64,000 nt of DNA, from the NCBI RefSeq assembly GCF_900105045.1, contig NZ_LT629739.1, positions 3,410,001 through 3,474,000 of the forward strand, given 5' to 3'. The position numbers were made by a program, and so were the translations under genes. Below the pieces are notes generated by a model. That model saw only the letters and a program-made list of their open reading frames with translations, was not told the origin of the DNA and did no database searches. The stretch's first letter is position 1; each line of letters starts with the position of its first letter. This DNA is from Brevibacterium picturae (GTDB lineage Bacteria > Actinomycetota > Actinomycetes > Actinomycetales > Brevibacteriaceae). This document shows positions 17,621 through 25,575 of this stretch, one piece after another.

Positions 17621-17651
17621 AGCAAGGCTTCGAGACGCGTGACGCCTTGCT
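17621..17651 (-). terminator. Possible weak terminator of the TetR gene
   Basis: The 8-bp arms AGCAAGGC and GCCTTGCT are separated by 15 bases, just past the TetR stop. There is no strong T run. Confidence 0.3.
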
Positions 17652-17664
17652 TCATACACCGAAC

Positions 17665-18270
17665 CTAGGAGCCCTGCCAGGCTGTCGACTGGGTTGGCTG
17701 GAAGATTCCGTCGAGAACGAACCCGGTACGTCGGTCGTAATCCGCTCTGGAAGGCTGAACTCCGTACTTGAGGGCAAGTGAGTTGTCGATGGCCATCGCC
17801 TGAAAATCATCCGGCGTGACCTCTTCGGCCAGAGCGTCGGCCGCATGACCGTCCTCCACCAGTTCCTCATGGAAGCCTCCCCCGACGCGGCAGAGATCCA
17901 TCAGTGGTTCCGAGTCGGGAAACGCCTGCAGGAGAACGTCATTGACAGCCGGCAGTCGGTATTGAAGATCTCGGATGGCACCGACGTAGAATCGTATCCG
18001 CTCGCTGATACCGGGCACTGAACGGGCGTCATCAATGACGGCCCTCAGCGCAGTCGCGACGACCTCGTCGATGACGGCATCGATCAGTCCGATCCGCCCG
18101 CCGAACCTGTTGAAGATCGTCGCCTTGCTCACTTGAGCGGCACCGGCAACGTTCTCCAGCGGTGCCGAAAGCCCTTCGGTGCGAAACACATCGATTGCGG
18201 CTGAGCGGATCCGCTCGACGTTCCGGCGGGCATCCATGCGCAACGTCGACGCGGAATTCCTACCGGCCAT
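17665..18270 (-). CDS. TetR-family transcriptional regulator
   Basis: A 201-residue repressor-type protein. Residues about 14-62 are the TetR helix-turn-helix (RIRSAAIDVFRTEGLSAPLE, then AAQVSKATIFNRFGGRIGLI). The remaining helices form the ligand and dimer domain. It is divergent from an NAD(P)-binding SDR gene, with a palindromic operator between them, so it most likely represses that gene and itself. Many such pairs respond to electrophiles or quinones; the inducer is not visible. Confidence 0.9.
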   Translation of the reverse strand: MAGRNSASTLRMDARRNVERIRSAAIDVFRTEGLSAPLENVAGAAQVSKATIFNRFGGRIGLIDAVIDEVVATALRAVIDDARSVPGISERIRFYVGAIRDLQYRLPAVNDVLLQAFPDSEPLMDLCRVGGGFHEELVEDGHAADALAEEVTPDDFQAMAIDNSLALKYGVQPSRADYDRRTGFVLDGIFQPTQSTAWQGS

Positions 18271-18341
18271 CCTCAGCCCCTCTCTGAACTTTCCATAACT
18301 TGACTCCTTGTGTCACTTTACCGCAGTGTGGATGTCGGAAC

Positions 18342-18366
18342 TAAGTTGACTGTAATGGTCAACTTA
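18342..18366. promoter_or_regulatory. TetR-type palindromic operator
   Basis: The 9-bp arms TAAGTTGAC and GTCAACTTA lie around the 7-base centre tgtaatg in the TetR/SDR divergent gap. A partial half-site (CATAACTTGAC) lies nearer the TetR start. Size and position suit a TetR dimer. Confidence 0.65.
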
Positions 18367-18426
18367 AAAGAAGTGCCGTCCGTCATCGCCGGCCATCGGA
18401 CCGGGATTCAGTGAAAGGTCGTCATC

Positions 18427-19281
18427 ATGATCATCGTGACCGGAGCAACAGGTGCTCTCAACGGGTTGACTGTGGAATATCTCCTCAAGCGGCTTCCGCC
18501 GAGTGACATCGGTGTCAGCGTCCGCAATCCTGACCGCGCACAGCATTTGGCTAACCGGGGAGTCCGCGTCCGACAAGGAGGCTACGACGAGCCGGTCGCG
18601 CTCCGCGATTCGTTCGCCGATGCCGAGCAGGTGCTGCTGGTCTCATCGAGCGACGTCACTGCGGATGTCAACGCTCAGCACAGGACCGCCATTGACGCCG
18701 CAGTCGAGGCCGGGGCCAAACGAATCCTCTACACCAGCACTCACGGAACGGACTTCAACACGCCCTATCCTCCGCTGGCTATCAACGCTGCAGCAGAGCA
18801 GTACCTCGCCGAGTCTGGCGTGGCATGGACGGCCCTGCGCAACGGCTTCTATGGTCACCTCGGACAGCTCCTCGGGCCATGGCAGGCAACGGGCACGATC
18901 GCCAAGCCGGCCGATGGTCCCTTCGCATGGGTCGACCGGCGCGATGCCGGGGAAGCGGCCGCGACTATACTGACCAGCGCTGAGGCGTTCGCTGGCCCAG
19001 TCAATCTCGCACCGGCGTCACCGGTGACTCTCGCTGACTTCGCCGCACAGGCTTCCCAACTGTCGGGTCGATCTGTTGAACGCATTGTTGTCGATGACGA
19101 GGAATGGGTTGCTGGAGAAACGGCTGCCGGGGTGCCTGAGACGGCAGCACGCTTCACTCTGGCGATGTTCCAAGCAACGCGAAGCGGCCACTTCTCTCAG
19201 CCCGACCACACACTGTCCCGTCTTCTCGGACGGGAGCCACGCAGCATCGCTGATCAGCTCACAGAACAAATCGCCGGTTGA
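18427..19281 (+). CDS. NmrA/QorB-like NAD(P)H-binding oxidoreductase
   Basis: A 284-residue atypical short-chain dehydrogenase. The Rossmann glycine motif is at the start (MIIVTGATGALNG), with the usual GATGxLG changed by Asn. Further marks are VSVRNPDRAQHLANRGVRVR, GAKRILYTSTHG and WTALRNGFYG, the NmrA/quinone-reductase (QorB) pattern. It probably reduces a quinone or acts as a redox sensor. AAAGG precedes the ATG. It is divergent from, and likely repressed by, the TetR regulator. Its stop codon lies inside the left arm of a small inverted-repeat element. Confidence 0.85.
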   Translation: MIIVTGATGALNGLTVEYLLKRLPPSDIGVSVRNPDRAQHLANRGVRVRQGGYDEPVALRDSFADAEQVLLVSSSDVTADVNAQHRTAIDAAVEAGAKRILYTSTHGTDFNTPYPPLAINAAAEQYLAESGVAWTALRNGFYGHLGQLLGPWQATGTIAKPADGPFAWVDRRDAGEAAATILTSAEAFAGPVNLAPASPVTLADFAAQASQLSGRSVERIVVDDEEWVAGETAAGVPETAARFTLAMFQATRSGHFSQPDHTLSRLLGREPRSIADQLTEQIAG

Positions 19282-19393
19282 TGCATGGGGACAATCTGAT
19301 TGTTTCGAAATCCATGAGATTCGAGACAGTTAGGTTACGAGACACTCCGCTGTCGGCTTGGAGTCAGATTAGTTGTCCCTCGATTCTGCATCA
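19279..19393. repeat. 115-bp element with imperfect terminal inverted repeats
   Basis: The left end has TGATGCA (19279) and GGGACAA (19288). The right end has their complements TTGTCCC (19373) and TGCATCA (19387), and an inner AATCTGA/TCAGATT pair also matches. The inside has no gene. It looks like a MITE or the fused remains of an insertion sequence that supplied the stop of the SDR gene. No target duplication was identified. Confidence 0.45.
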
Positions 19394-19504
19394 GTCCCTT
19401 CTCCCGTACGAGCGGCCGCCATTGAACACTGACAAAACACCGCCGTTTATCGTTAAAGCTCACTGCGCAGGGCACACCCCCGGCAGGCGCAGGGCACTGA
19501 CTAC

Positions 19505-20233
19505 TCAGTTCAAGGAGACGCCGGTGCCGTGGAGGCTGATCGCCAGTCCCGTGTCTGTGGCTTCGATGTCTGTGAGTTCGAGTCCGGCGGGCAGGAAGTC
19601 GAGGTCGATGACGATGTCTGAGATGGACGAGGTCAGAAACGAGGGGAGCGAGTCGATGTCGACCTCGGCGGATCCGAGTTGGATCGTCGTGGCGCCCACG
19701 ACGACCCGCCGCGAGTCTGCCTTCGGTTCGATGCCGATGAGCAGCTCCTGCCCGAGCAGGGATCCCTTGAGGAAGAGCTCGTCGTCGATCGTGGTGAATG
19801 ACATGCCGTTGGGCAGGGATGAGTGTTCGGTGGCGAGCGAATCGATCGTCGACAGCGGAATCACCGCGCCCGCCTCGACCGTGCCGATCGGCCGCGAGGT
19901 GTCGACGGGCACATCGAAGAGCTTGGCATCGACGTCGATGAAGTCGACGTCGGCATACCGTGCCCGATCAGCGGTGACATGAACCGTGTCGAGCCTTCCA
20001 CCGGCCATCTGGGTGAGTACGGGGAAGCCTTCGACGTTCACATCGGCTTCGCCGTAGGGTTCGAGGCCCTCGGCGATTCTCTGCTCGGTGGTGAAGTCGA
20101 CCACCCGGTCGACGGCGATGATGCCGAGGACGAGAGTGAACACGACGATGACCGCGGTGACGATGAACGTCGACCGGCGCGAACTCCGCCGAGGCGGTTC
20201 CTGCGGGTACTGCACAGTGCGGGGTGTCGTCAT
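19505..20233 (-). CDS. DUF2993/LmeA-like phospholipid-binding protein
   Basis: About 242 residues. A cytoplasmic Pro/Arg-rich leader precedes one signal-anchor helix (STFIVTAVIVVFTLVLGIIA). The extracytoplasmic domain follows the DUF2993 pattern (NVEGFPVLTQMAGGRLDTVH, ADRARYADVDFIDVDAKLF). The mycobacterial member LmeA binds phosphatidylinositides and helps mannan elongation, so a lipid-linked envelope role is likely. The start may be ATG 20233 or ATG 20242; no clear ribosome site decides. It lies directly downstream of lutC on the same strand. Confidence 0.85.
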   Translation of the reverse strand: MTTPRTVQYPQEPPRRSSRRSTFIVTAVIVVFTLVLGIIAVDRVVDFTTEQRIAEGLEPYGEADVNVEGFPVLTQMAGGRLDTVHVTADRARYADVDFIDVDAKLFDVPVDTSRPIGTVEAGAVIPLSTIDSLATEHSSLPNGMSFTTIDDELFLKGSLLGQELLIGIEPKADSRRVVVGATTIQLGSAEVDIDSLPSFLTSSISDIVIDLDFLPAGLELTDIEATDTGLAISLHGTGVSLN

Positions 20234-20305
20234 GGACACCATTGTCGCGTACTGCCGATGCTCGCTCCGCTGCGGCCCTCGACCACGAGCATGGGCGCGA
20301 ATCTC

Positions 20306-21079
20306 TCACGAGGCATCATCGACGATGACGACGTCGAGAGTCCGGGGACCGTGGACGCCCTCGACGCGTTTGAGTTCGATGTCGCTCGTCGCCGAGGGCC
20401 CGGAGATGAACGTCAGCGCCGCCGTCCGGGTCAGACGCGCGATTCCCTCGGGAACGATGTCGACGATGTCGCTCACACGCACGACGCAGACGTGATGATC
20501 GGGGACGAGCGTGATCGCTCTCCTGCCGCACTCCGGTGACCCATCGAGGACGATGGTTCCCGTCTGCGCGATCGCCACCGCCGAGGCGGTCACCACTGCC
20601 GCCTGTGCGTCGAGTTCGGGGATGGACAGCTCCTGACCGGGAGCATCGACCGAGACTTCACCGGAGAATTCCTGCAGCCAGGAATCGTCGAGCCCGCGGG
20701 GCACGACGATCGTCGCCCCTGGCTCGAGGAGACCTGCGATGGTCGTAGCAGGGTCACCGCTGACACGGTGGACGTTGGCCTTGTAGTCTTCGAGGCGGTC
20801 GATGAGCAGTTCGATGAGGTCTTCGCCCTCATGCGTGCCCGTGCGGAGATAGTCCGCGCTCTGGTTGACCATGCCTCCGCCGGCAGCCGGGATGGTCGAT
20901 TCCGCGGCCTCGGTACCCGCCTCCGCGCTCGTCGAGTGTGTGGTCCCGGAGCCCGCAGCGTCTGTGGGTGAACCGGTCGGCACGGCCCCGGTAGCGGATG
21001 AGACGTACTCGCCCCCACCTCGGCGGCCAAGCGCCTGATTGATGCGGCCGAGGATCTCTTCACGTGCGGTGTCCGTCAT
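20306..21079 (-). CDS. lutC: Lactate utilization protein LutC (LUD domain)
   Basis: A 257-residue third subunit of the LutABC L-lactate oxidation system. The LUD-domain features are ATIVVPRGLDDSWLQEF, the VAIAQTGTIVLDGSPECGRR core and DHHVCVVRVSDIVDIVPEG. An unusually long Ser/Thr/Gly-rich linker (residues about 25-65) interrupts the N-terminal part. It overlaps lutB by ATGA, so the two are translationally coupled. The complex carries electrons from lactate through Fe-S subunits to the respiratory chain. Confidence 0.93.
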   Translation of the reverse strand: MTDTAREEILGRINQALGRRGGGEYVSSATGAVPTGSPTDAAGSGTTHSTSAEAGTEAAESTIPAAGGGMVNQSADYLRTGTHEGEDLIELLIDRLEDYKANVHRVSGDPATTIAGLLEPGATIVVPRGLDDSWLQEFSGEVSVDAPGQELSIPELDAQAAVVTASAVAIAQTGTIVLDGSPECGRRAITLVPDHHVCVVRVSDIVDIVPEGIARLTRTAALTFISGPSATSDIELKRVEGVHGPRTLDVVIVDDAS

Positions 21080-22623
21080 TTCTCGTCGTCCTCGCCCTCG
21101 GTCTCACCCTTGGATTCGCCGTCGGTTTTGCCTTCTGACTCGGTCCACAGCTGCCGGAAGCTCTTCTCCGGCAGTGCGGGGATGTCACGGCTCGAGGTCC
21201 ATGCTCCGGCGATGCCGGGCAGCGAATTGATCTGCTCGCCGCCGGTGACCGCGTGAGCGATGGGCAGACCGGATTCGGCCGCGGCCATCCGTTTTCCATC
21301 GCCCATCATCCACGAGGCTCCGGTGAGTGCGGCGTCGAGCTGAGAGGAGACGGGGGAGTGATTGGCCTCAACGTCCTCACCGCGCAGATGGACGAGGATC
21401 TCGGGAATGTTGATCTTGACCGGGCACACGTCGTAGCAGGCTCCGCACAGGCTCGAGGCGTAGGGCAGGGAGCCGTTCTCCTCGGCTTCGACGCCGGTCA
21501 TCAGGGGTGAGAGGATCGCGCCGATCGGGCCCGGGTACGTCGACCCGTAGGCGTGGCCGCCGGTGCGTTCGTAGACGGGGCAGACGTTCATGCAGGCCGA
21601 GCAGCGGATGCAGTTGAGCGCCGTGCGTCCGTGCTCATCGGCCAGGGCGCGTGTGCGTCCGTTGTCGAGGAGGACGAGATGGACGTTCTGCGGCCCGTCG
21701 CCGGGAGTCGTGCCCGTCCAGAACGAGGTATAAGGATTCATCCGCTCGCCGGTCGAGGACCGTGGCAGCAACTGCAGGAACACCTCGAGATCGTCGAAGC
21801 TGGGCAGCAGCTTCTCGATGCCCATCACCGTGATCAGCGTCTCCGGCAGGGTCAGGCACATGCGGCCATTGCCCTCCGACTCGACGACCCCGAGTGTGCC
21901 CGAGTCCGCGATGCCGAAGTTCGCTCCGGAGACCGCGACCTTCGTGGTCAGGAACTTGTGGCGCAGATGCTTCCGGGCCGCCTCGGCGAGGACGGCGGGA
22001 TCATTCGTCAGCTCCCCGGCATCGGGCATCTTCTCCCTGAAGATGTCGCGGATCTCGTCGCGGTTGCGGTGGATGGCGGGCACGAGGATGTGGCTGGGCT
22101 TATCATCGCCGAGCTGGACGATGAGTTCGGCCAGATCGGTTTCGAAGGCGTCGATGTCCTGAGTCTCGAGGTGTTCGTTGAGTCCGATCTCCTGGGTTGC
22201 CATCGATTTGACCTTGATCACCTCACGGCGCCCGTTCTCAAGCACGGGGGCGTTGGCCTCGACGAGTTCGGTGACGATGGCATTGGCCTCATCGGCATCC
22301 CGGGCCCAGTGGATGACCCCGCCGGCAGCGGTGAAGTTCTCCTCGAACTGCGCCAGATACTCGGGCAGGTTCTCCATCACGTGGTTCTTCGCCCGCGAGC
22401 CCGCCTCCCGCAGGGCCTCCCAGTCGTCGAGTTCGGCGACGACCTCGGAGCGTTTGTCGCGGATCGTCGCGGTCGCGTGTCCGATGTTGTTGCGCAGCTG
22501 TTGGTTCGACAGGTGCTGATGCGAGACCTTCGCGAAGGACTCGTCTTCGACGATGTTGCCCTGTCCGCCCGGGATATCGTCGTAGCGTGTGGACCGCAGC
22601 GGCGGCATTCCCAGAAAAGTCAT
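21076..22623 (-). CDS. lutB: Lactate utilization iron-sulfur protein LutB
   Basis: A 515-residue LutB with an N-terminal LUD-like part (SRAKNHVMENLPEYLAQFEE, IGLNEHLETQDIDAFETDL) and two Fe-S cluster motifs near the C-terminus: CIRCSACMNVCP and CGACYDVCP. It oxidises L-lactate to pyruvate together with LutA and LutC. The C-terminal tail is Glu/Gly-rich. It is coupled by ATGA overlaps to lutA upstream and lutC downstream. Length is slightly above the usual 470-490 residues because of the tail. Confidence 0.95.
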   Translation of the reverse strand: MTFLGMPPLRSTRYDDIPGGQGNIVEDESFAKVSHQHLSNQQLRNNIGHATATIRDKRSEVVAELDDWEALREAGSRAKNHVMENLPEYLAQFEENFTAAGGVIHWARDADEANAIVTELVEANAPVLENGRREVIKVKSMATQEIGLNEHLETQDIDAFETDLAELIVQLGDDKPSHILVPAIHRNRDEIRDIFREKMPDAGELTNDPAVLAEAARKHLRHKFLTTKVAVSGANFGIADSGTLGVVESEGNGRMCLTLPETLITVMGIEKLLPSFDDLEVFLQLLPRSSTGERMNPYTSFWTGTTPGDGPQNVHLVLLDNGRTRALADEHGRTALNCIRCSACMNVCPVYERTGGHAYGSTYPGPIGAILSPLMTGVEAEENGSLPYASSLCGACYDVCPVKINIPEILVHLRGEDVEANHSPVSSQLDAALTGASWMMGDGKRMAAAESGLPIAHAVTGGEQINSLPGIAGAWTSSRDIPALPEKSFRQLWTESEGKTDGESKGETEGEDDEK

Positions 22624-23615
22624 CGCAGGCTCCCTCCGCTCACTGTTGCTCCTTCGCTCTGGACACGCAGCGGATCCTGCCTGGTCGAGGCGAGGATGCG
22701 CGCCAGGTGGACCGTCGACTGGCCGACTCTCAGGCCCGACTGGACTCGACTCGGTTCCGCCGGGCTGGTTTCGTTCTCGTTGGAGCGCAGATGATCGTCG
22801 TCACCGGCTCCGACGACGGCTGTGAGGTGATCGGCGTTGTCATCGCGGGGTTCGGTCGAACTCGTCTGCTTCACATGCACGGCGGTGACGTCGGGGGTGC
22901 CCTCGAAGTTCCCGGTGCGTTGGAAGCGAGACATCCCGCCGCCCATGTGCAGCAGGCAGGACGCGTCTCCGCCGGTGCACACCTCGGCGCCGGTCGAATG
23001 GACGGTCCGGACCTTGTCGGCGAGCATCGCGGAGGAGACCTCGGGGTTCTTCACCGAAAACGTCCCGCCGAATCCGCAGCAGGCATCGGCGAGGGGCAGT
23101 TCGACGTAGTCGATCCCCTCGACCGACCGCAGCAGCCCGGACTGCCGGTCGCCGAGGCGCAGCAGCCGCATCCCGTGACACGACGGGTGGTAGGTCACCC
23201 GGTGGGGGAAGTAGGACCCCAGGTCCGCTTCCGCGTCGGTGATGCCGAGGACGTCGGTGAGCAGCTGCGAGAGTTCGAAGGTGCGTGAGGCGATGTCGGC
23301 GGCCTCCGTGGCCAGGGCCTCGTTGCCCATCCGCCTGGCGACCATCGGCTGCTGGTGTCCCAGAGAGGCCACACAGGACGCCGAGGGTGAGACCGCGACG
23401 TCCCATTCGGTGCTCGAGAAAGCTCGGGCATGGGCGGCGATCACCGGCTCTGCCTGGGCGAGCTTCCCCGAATTGATGTGCATCTGGCCACAGCAGGTCT
23501 GCCCGCTGGGGAAGGTGACCTCGTGGCCCAACCTGCGCAGAATGGACACGGTCGCCTGCGCGACCTCCGGATACATGGCATCGACGATGCACGTGGCGAA
23601 CAGTGCAATCTTCAT
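22620..23615 (-). CDS. lutA: Lactate utilization protein LutA (CCG-domain Fe-S subunit)
   Basis: A 331-residue protein with the two CCG cysteine-rich domains of heterodisulfide-reductase-type subunits: SGQTCCGQMHINSGKLA and, further on, YHPSCHGMRLL with DACCGFGGTFSVK. The start at 23615 (MKIALFATCIVDAMYP) is preceded by GGAGGT at good spacing. The family usually ends near residue 245. Here about 80 extra residues, acidic then Ser/Arg-rich and without an evident fold, follow GGGMSRF. It heads the lutABC operon and faces a FadR-type regulator. Confidence 0.93.
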   Translation of the reverse strand: MKIALFATCIVDAMYPEVAQATVSILRRLGHEVTFPSGQTCCGQMHINSGKLAQAEPVIAAHARAFSSTEWDVAVSPSASCVASLGHQQPMVARRMGNEALATEAADIASRTFELSQLLTDVLGITDAEADLGSYFPHRVTYHPSCHGMRLLRLGDRQSGLLRSVEGIDYVELPLADACCGFGGTFSVKNPEVSSAMLADKVRTVHSTGAEVCTGGDASCLLHMGGGMSRFQRTGNFEGTPDVTAVHVKQTSSTEPRDDNADHLTAVVGAGDDDHLRSNENETSPAEPSRVQSGLRVGQSTVHLARILASTRQDPLRVQSEGATVSGGSLR

Positions 23616-23720
23616 CTGACCTCCAGGCCGAGTTGCCAGCAGTGCCAAGAATCGGATCCGGGCCACGATCCCTGAGTCAGGGCCGATCGAATGCGACGGG
23701 AGTGGTTCTTGTCACAAATG

Positions 23721-23731
23721 TGGTCAGACCA
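23721..23731. promoter_or_regulatory. Candidate FadR/LldR-type operator of lutABC
   Basis: The sequence TGGTCAGACCA is a perfect 5-bp inverted repeat with a single central base. It matches the TGGTnnGACCA-like core of LldR/PdhR-type GntR sites. It lies between lutA and the divergent regulator. Confidence 0.6.
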
Positions 23732-23836
23732 TAACATAGGGGGATGCTCCCGTACAGAACTCGACGCCGATGTGTGTGATGAGCGTGCAGATACCGGGAG
23801 TGGTGCCGACATCGCAGACTCGAAGAGGCAATTACG

Positions 23837-24589
23837 ATGAACAAGGCTTATGAAATAGTCCTTGCCGGAATCGAGCGCGCATTCCTCGACGGCAGCCTCA
23901 CCCTCGGTGATCGCCTGCCGGGGGAGCGGAGCCTGGCCGAGCGATTCGACGTCTCCCGGTCGAGTGTGCGCGAGGCCATTCGCATCCTCGACGCAGTCGG
24001 TCTCATCCGATCCAATGTCGGATCGGGGCCAGGCGCCGGGTCGGTCATCGTCTCCGAGCCTGCCGTGGGGTTGTCCCGGGCGTTGAAGCTTCACGTTTCG
24101 GCCCGGCACATCGCTGCCGCGGATGTGCTCACCACCCGAGTCGTCCTCGAGTCCGAGGCTGTCGCCACCGCCGCCGAGGCTGTCGCAGCCGAGTCGGTGC
24201 AGCGACATGGCCGAGGCTCCAGCGTCCAGTCGCCTGGGCCGGGCGACGTCCATCTCCGGGGCGCGGGCGATCTCCTGACTGCGATGCGCGACCCCGACAT
24301 CGCCAAGGAAGACTTCCATAACCTCGACGCGAGGTTTCATCGCGAACTGTGCGCCGCTGCGGGAAATCCGGTCACCGACATCATTTTGGCCTCACTGTCC
24401 AGCAGCATCCTCGACTATGTCTCAGCAGCGGCCGCCGCCACCGATGATTGGCCATGGGTGCAGGCCGAGCTCACGAAACAACACGCCGGTCTCCTCGAGA
24501 GCATTCTCGCCGGTGACGCCGACCGGGCTCGGCAAGAATGCGCGGCCCACATCCATTGGTTCGCCACGACCACCGGCATTCGACCATAG
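23837..24589 (+). CDS. FadR-family GntR regulator, probable lactate-responsive repressor of lutABC
   Basis: A 250-residue protein. Residues about 5-70 are the GntR winged helix (GSLTLGDRLPGERSLAERFD, SRSSVREAIRILDAVGL), followed by an FCD domain with the metal and ligand His/Asp pattern (FHNLDARFHRELCAAAGNP, AHIHWFATTTG). An Arg/Gly/Ser-rich insertion (about residues 118-140) interrupts the FCD domain. It is divergent from lutABC with an LldR-like operator between, which suggests it senses L-lactate. Ligand specificity is inferred from context. Confidence 0.85.
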   Translation: MNKAYEIVLAGIERAFLDGSLTLGDRLPGERSLAERFDVSRSSVREAIRILDAVGLIRSNVGSGPGAGSVIVSEPAVGLSRALKLHVSARHIAAADVLTTRVVLESEAVATAAEAVAAESVQRHGRGSSVQSPGPGDVHLRGAGDLLTAMRDPDIAKEDFHNLDARFHRELCAAAGNPVTDIILASLSSSILDYVSAAAAATDDWPWVQAELTKQHAGLLESILAGDADRARQECAAHIHWFATTTGIRP

Positions 24590-24599
24590 GATTGGCACC

Positions 24600-25520
24600 A
24601 TGAACTCGCAGCGCACGCAGAACATCAGGACCGTCTCCTCCCGCCTCAACTCATTCCACTCGGCGATGTACTTCTCCGAGACCGTGGGCCAGGAATATGC
24701 CAAGCACGGGCTCGAACCCGGGGTCGAAGGGAACCTGGCGGCGCGGTCGGCCCCGCTGGGTCGCGTGAACGCTGGGGTCGTCAGCGCCGTCTACTGCAAC
24801 TACTCACATTCCTTCATCGCCTCGCAGATCCCGAAGCTGTGGGACACGGTCTCACCGGAGACCATGGTGCAGGCGCGCTTCGACGCGGTGGCTGCCTTCA
24901 TGGCCGAGCTCTTCGACTCTCGCGAGGACATCGCCCTGCTCACGGAGGCGGCCACCGAGTTGGCCACAGCCATGCAGCCGGTCCTGGCGAACATGGACTT
25001 CTCCGGGCGACCGCTCGCTCTGGCCACCGCCGACGCACTCGCCGGCCATGAACCCAACACCGCCTTCGAGCAGCTGTGGGCCGTAGCCACCATCGTCAGA
25101 GAATTCCGCGGAGACGGCCATGTGGCCTCGCTCGTGACGGCCGGTGTTCCGGGCATCGACGCCCTCATGCTCGACGTCGCTACGGGTGCCTCGTTTCGGC
25201 CCCGAGCCGCGCAGAAGACCCGCGGCCACACCGACGAGGAGTGGAAGAGCGCTCAGACGCGCCTGGCCGAAGCCGGCCTCATCACCGTCGGCGCCGACGA
25301 GCGCGGCTTCGACCTGCCTGAAATCACCGATGCCGGACGCGATCTCAAGGAGCAGGTCGAGCAGCTTACCGACGGCACTGTGGCCGCGGCCTGGTCGGCG
25401 CTGACCGATGAAGAGATCGAGGCGCTCGTGTCTCCGAGCCGCACCCTGATCAAGGTCCTGGCCCAGTCCGGGGCCTTCCCCTCGTCGATATTCGCCCAGC
25501 CGGCGAAGAAGACCAACTGA
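24600..25520 (+). CDS. SCO6745-family (MarR-like) protein
   Basis: A 306-residue cytoplasmic protein that matches the actinobacterial SCO6745 family. The N-terminal half is helical (TVSSRLNSFHSAMYFSETVG, RSAPLGRVNAGVVSAVYCNY), and the C-terminal half has a winged-helix-like part (EEWKSAQTRLAEAGLITVGA, DERGFDLPEITDAGRDLKEQ). It may bind DNA, but the family is uncharacterised. The ATG at 24600 lies ten bases after the upstream regulator stop, so they are probably co-transcribed. Confidence 0.75.
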   Translation: MNSQRTQNIRTVSSRLNSFHSAMYFSETVGQEYAKHGLEPGVEGNLAARSAPLGRVNAGVVSAVYCNYSHSFIASQIPKLWDTVSPETMVQARFDAVAAFMAELFDSREDIALLTEAATELATAMQPVLANMDFSGRPLALATADALAGHEPNTAFEQLWAVATIVREFRGDGHVASLVTAGVPGIDALMLDVATGASFRPRAAQKTRGHTDEEWKSAQTRLAEAGLITVGADERGFDLPEITDAGRDLKEQVEQLTDGTVAAAWSALTDEEIEALVSPSRTLIKVLAQSGAFPSSIFAQPAKKTN

Positions 25521-25575
25521 ACCACTGAAGCCGGCCCGGCGGGCAAGTCGGCCCCGGGCCAGAGCACAAGTCGGC

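Larger units (their letters stand above)
17153..17664. other. 512-base gap between nhaA and the TetR gene
   Basis: No convincing gene was found. A 49-codon reading frame on the minus strand (about 17268-17417, MTSSVPHAVFTPKVW start) lacks a ribosome site and a recognisable family. The gap holds one copy of the dispersed 10-mer (17238), a long-range 12-bp inverted repeat (17474-17545) and a weak hairpin (17621-17651) that may terminate the TetR gene. Confidence 0.5.

Noticed and set aside
19278..19982. 234-codon plus-strand frame starting near the SDR stop
   Set aside because: Most of it is antisense to the LmeA-like gene; the first part lies in the inverted-repeat element.
21553..22794. 413-codon plus-strand frame across lutB
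   Set aside because: Antisense to lutB and the lutA 3' end, without ribosome site or recognisable domain.
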